Shown: positions 57,900 to 64,000 of the stretch, piece after piece
How the letters are laid out: each line of letters starts with the position of its first letter
How positions within the stretch are numbered: the first letter of the stretch is position 1
Assembly (NCBI GenBank): GCA_965222105.1
Contig: CBDCTQ010000075.1
Location: forward strand, 62,001-126,000
Length of the DNA: 64,000 bases
Direction of reading: 5' to 3'
From: CALGLS01 sp965222105
GTDB taxonomy: Bacteria > Bacteroidota > Bacteroidia > Chitinophagales > Saprospiraceae
Translations under genes and position numbers: made by a program
The notes under the pieces: generated by a model
The model's input: the letters and a program-made list of their open reading frames with translations, nothing else
The model's database searches: none
What the model was told of the DNA's origin: nothing

Positions 57900-60311
57900 A
57901 TGAACAAACCAATACTCTTATGCTTGCTCCTGTGGGTACTAATGCCGCCCGCTAATGCCCAAAATACCGGCAATCAGCTATTCGACAATAGCTACCTTCA
58001 TGACATACATATTTATTTTGCGGAAGCTGACTTTTGGGAACTACTCTCCGACAACTACAACAACAACCCGACCGATGTTCCCTATATGTCTGCCACCCAA
58101 ATCGTGATCGACGGTACGGCCCTACCCGAAGTAGGCGTTCGCCAAAAGGGATTTTCTTCTCATTTTGCTTCCAACTACCACAAAAAATCGCTCAAAGTAG
58201 ACTTCGACCGCTACGTCGCCGATCAGGTATACGATGGGCTCAAAAAAATTAACCTCCACAATGGAGTGGGCGACCCTTCTTTCCTTCGGGATGCCCTCTG
58301 CTATGATGTACTACGTCAGAGTGGGGCACCGGCTCCCCGCACTTCGCATGCCCGCCTCTATCTCAACGATCAGTATTGGGGCATCTACCTGATTGTTGAA
58401 CAAGTGGACAAGACCTTTCTCAACGAACATTTTTCCAACAACGACGGCAACCTCTTCAAAAACACCGGCTGGTCTTCCCTCCATTGGCTGGGTAGCAACC
58501 CCAACAGCTACCAAACTGAATTCGAATTGAAGACCAACGAACTGGAAAACGATTGGTCGGGATTTGTCAATCTCATCGACGTGATCAACAATAGTTCCAA
58601 CAACGATTTTCCGGAAGCCATCCAACAAGTATTTGACGTAAGTACTTACCTCAAGATACTGGCCATAGACATCCTCACCAACAACTGGGATTCCTACATC
58701 GAGCATGGTCGCAATTGGTACCTTTACCAAAATCCCGACTCCGACAGTTTTCATTGGATCCCCTGGGATTACAACCTGGCCCTGGGTGGCGATTTCAACA
58801 CCAGCGGCAACCCCGCCGTGCTGGATACCATTTGTCAGATCGTTCCCGATTTTTCTTTTGTCATCGACGAGGATACGGTATACTTCAACAACGAGTCGAT
58901 GGGCGATCCCGACAACTGGACCTGGGATTTTGGCGACAGCAACAGCTCAACCGATCCAAACCCCACCCATATTTACGCCAATGAAGACATCTTCAATGTA
59001 TGCTTTACCATCACCAAGCAGTATACGGATACGCTTTGCACCAAAACCACCTGCCGGTCGGTCGATCTGATATTCAATGTAGCCGATTGCCCGACGGTGA
59101 TCAATGGCTCCTGCCCCTACCCTGCCAATGATCCGGTTTTGCTGGAAGTAATGCTGCAGGATGATTTTTGTTGCCTCAACACCTGGGATGGCATCTGCCA
59201 GGACCTCTACGACGACATTTCCAGTGGGGGCGGTGGCGGTCCGGGTGGTGGGTTTGGATTCTCATTTCCCCTGATCCTGGACAACCCCGACAAGGTACTG
59301 ATCGAGCGATTGATGGATGTTCCCCAATTCCGGGAGGAGTATCTGGAGGCCGTATGTCAGATATTGGATAACAATTTTATTCCCGAACGGCTGACCCCGA
59401 TCATTGACAACACAGCCGACCTGATCCGCGACGGCATCTACGATGATCCCTACTACCTGTTTACCCCCAATTATTTTGAATACGACGTGGGATACGGCGG
59501 TCAGGCCAACGGCGCCAGCATCCCCCAACTGAAAGTATTGATCGATCTGCGCATTGCCGAGATCGAAGAAGACCTCGAAGAGGAAGGGCATAACTGCGAG
59601 CCCCTGATCTCGCCCATCGCCTGGCACGACGTAGTCATCAACGAATTGGTCGCTTCCAACGACAGCACCTCCGGCCTCCCGGACCCCGCAGGGGAATTCG
59701 ACGACTGGATCGAATTTTACAACAATACAAGTACAACAATTGATCTAACAGCGTTCTACCTCACCGACAATGCCTCCACACCACAAAAATGGGCGTTTCC
59801 TTTTGGTACGACCATTGCGCCGGAGGACTACCTCATCGTCTGGGCAGACCAGCAGATTGGCCAACAAGGCTTGCACGCCAACTTCAGGCTTAATAAGGAA
59901 GGAGAATACCTGTCGCTGGTACATGCCGACGGCACCTTCATCGACTCGCTTAGCTTCGGCCCTCAAACCACCAACGTTGGCTACGCCCGTGTACCCAACG
60001 GGACAGGCCCCTTCCAATTTCAACAGACCACCTTCAACGAAAGTAACGACATCGTGTCTTCTACTGCGAATTTGCCGAAAGGCCAGTTCAGCATATATCC
60101 CAACCCTACCTCCGGCCATTTAACCGTCCATTTGCAAGAGGCAGGCCCCGCCCTACTGACCGTTCGGACGGCCACCGGTAAAGCGATAATGACGACGTCC
60201 GTTCCCGAAAAAACGCAATTATTGGATTTGACGGCTATTCCGATCGGCGTCTATCTGTTGGAGCTACAAACGAAGACCGGCATTTGGGTAGAAAGGGTGG
60301 TGAAGTGGTAA
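57900..60311 (+). CDS. Secreted CotH-kinase-family protein with PKD insertion, lamin-tail domain and T9SS tail
   Basis: 803 residues from ATG 57900, which begins a signal peptide (ILLCLLLWVLMPPANA); the open frame extends upstream into the GH5 gene but without a plausible start. The CotH kinase fold is shown by GVRQKGFSS, HKKS at 94-97, LHNGVGDPSFLRD, NQYWGIYLIVEQVD-like sequence, NNWDS at 261-265 and IPWDYN at 287-292. A PKD domain (about 320-395; NWTWDFGDSNSSTDPNPTHIY) and a cysteine-rich stretch interrupt the CotH domain, which resumes at DNPDKVLIERLMDVPQF. A lamin-tail domain follows (about 573-710; VVINELVASNDS, DDWIEFYNN), then a type A T9SS tail (FSIYPNPTSGHLTVHL). Family knowledge: CotH proteins are atypical kinases that phosphorylate secreted proteins. 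The role here is unknown. Confidence 0.85.
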   Translation: MNKPILLCLLLWVLMPPANAQNTGNQLFDNSYLHDIHIYFAEADFWELLSDNYNNNPTDVPYMSATQIVIDGTALPEVGVRQKGFSSHFASNYHKKSLKVDFDRYVADQVYDGLKKINLHNGVGDPSFLRDALCYDVLRQSGAPAPRTSHARLYLNDQYWGIYLIVEQVDKTFLNEHFSNNDGNLFKNTGWSSLHWLGSNPNSYQTEFELKTNELENDWSGFVNLIDVINNSSNNDFPEAIQQVFDVSTYLKILAIDILTNNWDSYIEHGRNWYLYQNPDSDSFHWIPWDYNLALGGDFNTSGNPAVLDTICQIVPDFSFVIDEDTVYFNNESMGDPDNWTWDFGDSNSSTDPNPTHIYANEDIFNVCFTITKQYTDTLCTKTTCRSVDLIFNVADCPTVINGSCPYPANDPVLLEVMLQDDFCCLNTWDGICQDLYDDISSGGGGGPGGGFGFSFPLILDNPDKVLIERLMDVPQFREEYLEAVCQILDNNFIPERLTPIIDNTADLIRDGIYDDPYYLFTPNYFEYDVGYGGQANGASIPQLKVLIDLRIAEIEEDLEEEGHNCEPLISPIAWHDVVINELVASNDSTSGLPDPAGEFDDWIEFYNNTSTTIDLTAFYLTDNASTPQKWAFPFGTTIAPEDYLIVWADQQIGQQGLHANFRLNKEGEYLSLVHADGTFIDSLSFGPQTTNVGYARVPNGTGPFQFQQTTFNESNDIVSSTANLPKGQFSIYPNPTSGHLTVHLQEAGPALLTVRTATGKAIMTTSVPEKTQLLDLTAIPIGVYLLELQTKTGIWVERVVKW

Positions 60312-60338
60312 GTGCGGCTGTCGCCAAACATTATTTTT

Positions 60339-61259
60339 ATGAAAGTAAGCGGTTTTACCTTTATAAAAGACGCGCTGATCTACGACTACCCCATTGTGGA
60401 GGCGATCCAATCCATATTGCCGATATGCGACGAAGTGGTGGTGGCGGTAGGAGCGTCGAGTGATGACACCCTGGATTTGATCAGGGACATCGACAAGTCG
60501 AAGATCAAAATAGTGGAAACCAACTGGGACGAAGACCTGCGAAAAGGCGGCCGGATCTTATCGGTAGAAACCAACAAGGCTTTGCGCCAAATTGCCGGTG
60601 ATGCCGACTGGGCATTTTACATCCAGGGCGATGAGGTGGTACACGAACAATATTTGCAGACCATTTACGATGCCATGTCCAAGTGCCTGGACGAGCCGGG
60701 AGTGGATGGGCTCCTGTTCCACTACCTGCATTTTTACGGCTCCTATGATTATGTGGGAGCCTCTTCCAAATGGTACCCACACGAAATACGGGTGATCAGA
60801 AACGACAAGTCTATCTACTCCTACAAAGATGCACAGGGTTTCCGCAAGGGGCAAAATGAAAAGTTGCGGGTACGGCCCATTGAGGCCTACATCTACCACT
60901 ACGGCTGGGTGAAGGAACCCCATGCCATGCAACGCAAACAGGAAAATTTCAATAAATACTGGCACGACGACAACTGGATAGAGGCGAATGTGGCAAAGGC
61001 CAGTGCCTTTGACTATGCCCGGCACCTTACCGAGCTGAAACCGTTTGGGGGAGATCATCCAAAGGTCATGCAAAGACGTATAGCGGCTAAAAACTGGCAG
61101 TTCGATTGCGATATTTCCTTTAGCAGAAAAACACTGAAAGATAAAGTTAAAGGGTTTTTGAAAAGTCGCCTGGGGGTTGATGTGGGGTACCGGAATTATG
61201 TTGTTGTGGGGCGTTCAGGACAAGGGGGAGGACGAGGCGCGCCGGGCCACACCGTCTGA
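60339..61259 (+). CDS. GT2-like glycosyltransferase
   Basis: 306 residues from ATG 60339 (the open frame upstream starts at 60312 but lacks a good signal; the family usually begins with a short stretch such as KVSGFTFIKDA). It has a GT-A fold signature: PIVEAIQSILPICDEVVVAVG, SSDDTLDLIRDI and the metal-site-like YIQGDEVVHEQ. Soluble, no signal peptide or membrane helix. Family knowledge: such GT2-type proteins transfer sugars in surface-polysaccharide or glycoprotein assembly. The last 14 or so residues (SGQGGGRGAPGHTV) are encoded by the first bases of the adjoining repeat array, which also supplies the stop codon, so the native C-terminus was probably near YRNYVVVGR. It follows the CotH gene by 27 bp. 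Confidence 0.8.
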   Translation: MKVSGFTFIKDALIYDYPIVEAIQSILPICDEVVVAVGASSDDTLDLIRDIDKSKIKIVETNWDEDLRKGGRILSVETNKALRQIAGDADWAFYIQGDEVVHEQYLQTIYDAMSKCLDEPGVDGLLFHYLHFYGSYDYVGASSKWYPHEIRVIRNDKSIYSYKDAQGFRKGQNEKLRVRPIEAYIYHYGWVKEPHAMQRKQENFNKYWHDDNWIEANVAKASAFDYARHLTELKPFGGDHPKVMQRRIAAKNWQFDCDISFSRKTLKDKVKGFLKSRLGVDVGYRNYVVVGRSGQGGGRGAPGHTV

Positions 61260-62640
61260 ACTGGGATGGCTGGGATTATTGGGATTTTTGGGATCATTAC
61301 ACATCGACTACTGTTTTATCCCACACATCTCACTCATCCCATAAATCCCAGTTCAGACAAGGGGGGAGGACGAAGCGCGCCAAGCCATACCGTCTGAACT
61401 GGGATGGCTGAGATTACCAGGATTTTTGGGATCATTACACATCTACTCCTGTTTTATCCCACACATCTCACTCATCCCATAAATCCCAGTTCAGACAAAG
61501 GGGCGAGCGAAGCGCGCCAAGCCATACCGTCTGAACTGGGATGGCTGGGATTTTTAGGATTTTTGGGATCATAACACATCAACTACTGTTTAATCCCACA
61601 CATCTCACTCATCCCATAAATCCCAGTTCAGACAAGGGGCGAGCGAAGCGCGCCAAGCCACACCGTCTGAACTGGGATGGCTGGCGCGCCCAGTAGGCAT
61701 AACGTAGTGACGTCCTTCTGGGGATTACCAGGATTTTTGGGATCATTACACATCTACTACTGTTCTATCCCACACATCTCACTCATCCCATAAATCCCAG
61801 TTCAGACAAGGGGCGAGCGAAACGCGCCAAGCCATACCGTCTGAACTGGGATGGCTGGGATTACCAGGATTTTTGGGATCATTACACATCTACTACTGTT
61901 CTATCCCACACATCTCACTCATCCCATAAATCCCAGTTCAGACAAGGGGCGAGCGAAGCGCGCCAAGCCACACCGTCTGAACTGGGATGGCTGGGATTGC
62001 CAGGATTTTTGGGATCATTACACATCTACTACTGTTTAATCCCACACATCTCACTCATCCCATAAATCCCAGTTCAGACAAGGGGGGAGGACGAAGCGCG
62101 CCAAGCCATACCGTCTGAACTGGGATGGCTGGGATTACCAGGATTTTTGGGATCATTACACATCGACTACTGTTCTATCCCACACATCTCACTCATCTCA
62201 CAAATCCCAGTTCAGACAAGGGGCGAGCGAAACGCGCCAAGCCATACCGTCTGAACTGGGATGGCTGGGATTACCAGGATTTTTGGGATCATTACACATC
62301 TACTACTGTTTTATCCCACACATCTCACTCATCCCATAAATCCCAGTTCAGACAAGGGGCGAGCGAAGCGCGCCAAGCCACACCGTCTGAACTGGGATGG
62401 CTGGGATTACCAGGATTTTTGGGATCATTACACATCTACTACTGTTCTATCCCACACATCTCACTCATCCCATAAATCCCAGTTCAGACAAGGGGGGAGG
62501 ACGAAACGCGCCAAGCCACACCGTCTGAACTGGGATGGCTGGGATTTTTAGGATTTTTGGGATCATAACACATCAACTACTGTTTAATCCCACACATCTC
62601 ACTCATCCCATAAATCCCAGATCAGACAAAGGGGGCTAGC
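61213..62640. repeat. Array of ten 136-138 bp palindrome-ended elements
   Basis: Units begin at 61252, 61390, 61527, 61663, 61837, 61973, 62111, 62247, 62383 and 62521. Each has a core of about 105 bp bounded by the inverted ends GTCTGAACTGGGAT and ATCCCAGTTCAGAC, then a 31-33 bp GC-rich spacer (GGGCGAGCGAAGCGCGCC). Inside the core, GGGAT recurs every 9 nt on the left and ATCCC (one ATCTC) every 9 nt on the right, so the halves can pair as four 5-bp stems separated by 4-nt internal loops. Copies are almost identical and the spacers do not vary, so it is not a CRISPR array. The reading frames inside it look spurious. It fills the whole gap between two convergent genes. Confidence 0.9.
61684..61721. 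repeat. 38-bp insertion in the fourth unit of the array
   Basis: The fourth unit is 174 bp rather than 136 because of a 38-bp insertion after ATGGCTG. The insert contains an imperfect inverted repeat (CCCAGTAGG and CCTTCTGGG), with AACGTAGTGACGT in the loop. It could be a second kind of small palindromic element. Confidence 0.75.
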
Positions 62641-62651
62641 ACCGACTACCA

Positions 62652-64000
62652 TCACCGAATCAAAGTAACCTCTCCCGTCAACACCTTCATCCCACAAGAA
62701 GCATTCACCCGGACGTGGTACAGATACACTCCCACCGGCTGGGGTTCTCCATTCCACCTGCCATCCCATCCCATCTGTCCGTTAGGCAGAGGCTGCACAC
62801 TATTGTGAACCAAACTGCCCCACCGGTTGTAAATCCGGAAGTCCAGCACCTCAATACCTTCCGGCGAAAGCACCTGAAAGACGTCGTTGATGCCGTCGCC
62901 GTCGGGGGTGAAGGCATTGGGGAGGACGGCGCAGTCCGGACATTTCAGGTCATCCGATACCGCTACCTTGATGGCCATGCTGACCGTGCAGCCATTGGCA
63001 TCGGTAATGGTGAGGTCGTATACCGTAGTGGCGAGTGGAGCAATATCAATGGCAGCCGTTGTCTCGCCTATACTCCACTGGTAGCTGCTGCCACCACTGG
63101 CGAATAGAGTAAGTGGTCTGCCCGAACAAACAAGGGTATCCTCCGATACCTCCACATCGAAAGCATCAAACACCGCTATGTGAAGGGTATCGGTATCGGT
63201 ACAGCCGCTGGCATTGGTCACGGTGAGTACATAGCTGGTGTCGCCACCGATGTGGACGGTGGTGACCGCCGCCGTATCGCCATGACTCCATAGGTAAGAA
63301 GACCCACCCACGCCTTCCAACAATACTTCTTCATCCAGGCAGGCTTCCTCCACCCCATAAATTTCTGCCTCCGGCCGGTCGTGTGGCGACACCTCCGCCT
63401 CCCGCACATAGGTACATCCATTGCCGGCAGTGATGGTCACCCCATAGGTCGTTGGCACCAGCGGGGTGACGCGAATATCGGCAGTAGTGTCGCCGGTAGA
63501 CCAAAGGTACTGCGCCGGCACGTACTCCGGCACCGGGAGGGTATCTACCAGCCGGGCGCTGAGGTCGCCCGGACAGCCGGAGGGACTGCCCAACTCCGGC
63601 ATGTACAGGCATTGGCGGAGCTTGAGGGTGTAGTGGCCCGCACCAGGAGTAAAAGGAAGTGGCTCTGGACTCAGGTTAAAAACCCCGCTCCCCGGATCGG
63701 CATCATTTTCTCCCCTTAGCCTACCATAGGTATAAATATCGCCATAGCGATCCAGCTTGATGCCGCGGTCACTGGTAAAAAAGTTCTGCTGATAGGGAGC
63801 CATCTGACCGGCCCAGACAAACCGGCCATCCCGGTCCAGCTTGGCGATAAAGGTATTGCCAATACCTCCGACATCCTCCAGATAAAAAGTATCCGGCCCC
63901 GGATCGTAATCGCCCATATCGTATTTGACACCGGAGACATAAACATTGTTGTAGGCGTCGGCAGCTACTCCAAGCCCTATTTCCCTACTCCCAATTTCTG
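62652..64000 (-). CDS. Beta-propeller/Ig-like surface protein with type B T9SS tail (5' end outside the window)
   Basis: The frame is open from the right edge (VAADAYNNVYVSGVKYDMGDYD upstream of the first Met), so the Met at 63917 is not the start; about 449 residues are visible. The N-terminal visible part has SBBP-type propeller blades (GNTFIAKLDRDGRFVWAG, LDRYGDIYTYGRL). Three or four Ig-like/PKD-type beta domains follow with recurring patterns (LWSTGDTTADIRVTPL, YLWSHGDTAAVTTV, YQWSIGETTAAIDI). The end is a type B T9SS domain (LPNAFTPDGDGINDVF, IYNRWGSLV, GWDGRWNG, GEVTLIR), parallel to that of the giant adhesin. Family knowledge: such proteins are secreted to the surface. The function is unknown. 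The palindrome array lies directly behind its stop codon. Confidence 0.85.
   Translation of the reverse strand, partial: EIGSREIGLGVAADAYNNVYVSGVKYDMGDYDPGPDTFYLEDVGGIGNTFIAKLDRDGRFVWAGQMAPYQQNFFTSDRGIKLDRYGDIYTYGRLRGENDADPGSGVFNLSPEPLPFTPGAGHYTLKLRQCLYMPELGSPSGCPGDLSARLVDTLPVPEYVPAQYLWSTGDTTADIRVTPLVPTTYGVTITAGNGCTYVREAEVSPHDRPEAEIYGVEEACLDEEVLLEGVGGSSYLWSHGDTAAVTTVHIGGDTSYVLTVTNASGCTDTDTLHIAVFDAFDVEVSEDTLVCSGRPLTLFASGGSSYQWSIGETTAAIDIAPLATTVYDLTITDANGCTVSMAIKVAVSDDLKCPDCAVLPNAFTPDGDGINDVFQVLSPEGIEVLDFRIYNRWGSLVHNSVQPLPNGQMGWDGRWNGEPQPVGVYLYHVRVNASCGMKVLTGEVTLIR

Noticed and set aside
61851..62551. Small proteins of 62-116 residues within the palindrome array.
   Set aside because: They are translations of the repeated non-coding unit, differ only by array position, and lack any independent start signals.
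61213..62640. CRISPR array.
   Set aside because: Both the palindromic cores and the spacers between them are nearly identical in all ten units; there are no unique spacers and no cas genes.

Overview
The window looks like a chromosomal segment of a Bacteroidota member, most likely in the Saprospiria (Lewinella/Haliscomenobacter-like). This rests on type IX secretion (T9SS) sorting tails of both kinds, a SusC/SusD pair, a propeller/triple-tyrosine/helix-turn-helix regulator, HYR- and PKD-rich surface proteins, and Bacteroidota-type TAnnTTTG promoter boxes. No rRNA, tRNA or CRISPR array was seen.

Left part (1-36.8 kb): after the tail of a beta-helix protein, one enormous minus-strand locus (377-36750) encodes a SprB-like secreted adhesin of about 12,120 residues once two single-base insertions (near 20893 and 21212) are allowed for. 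It has a signal peptide, 16 HYR-like units of 80 residues, a cysteine-rich and Ig-like linker, 60 HYR-like units of 84 residues, 80 short units of 54 residues, SprB-type repeats and a type B T9SS C-terminal domain. Its opposite strand is full of long but spurious ORFs.

Middle part (37.2-44.8 kb): two overlapping genes for DUF3857/transglutaminase-like exported proteins (one with an intact catalytic triad, the other lacking the cysteine), a small outer-membrane barrel with an aspartate-rich loop, and a membrane-spanning transcription regulator. The regulator gene is broken by two single-base homopolymer insertions and is divergent from the sugar-uptake operon. The 343-bp gap between them carries repeated TTAACGTA and TGTCGTA motifs.

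Polysaccharide utilisation part (45.1-60.3 kb): SusC-type transporter, SusD-type lipoprotein, a PKD lipoprotein (candidate surface glycan-binding protein), two GH16 laminarinase-like enzymes, a frameshifted Doc/antitoxin pair, a GH5 enzyme with two CBM6-like modules, and a CotH-kinase/lamin-tail protein. The last two carry type A T9SS tails. Together they suggest capture and cleavage of a beta-1,3-glucan (laminarin-like) polymer at the cell surface, with oligosaccharide import through SusCD under control of the divergent regulator.

Right part (60.3-64 kb): a GT2-like glycosyltransferase whose last codons run into a tandem array of ten 136-138 bp palindrome-ended elements with a 9-nt phased GGGAT/ATCCC ladder, then the 3' part of a minus-strand beta-propeller/Ig-like protein with a type B T9SS tail.

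All five frame disruptions found (two in the adhesin, two in the regulator, one in doc) are apparent +1 insertions, mostly in short homopolymers, so residual assembly error is a serious alternative to gene decay.
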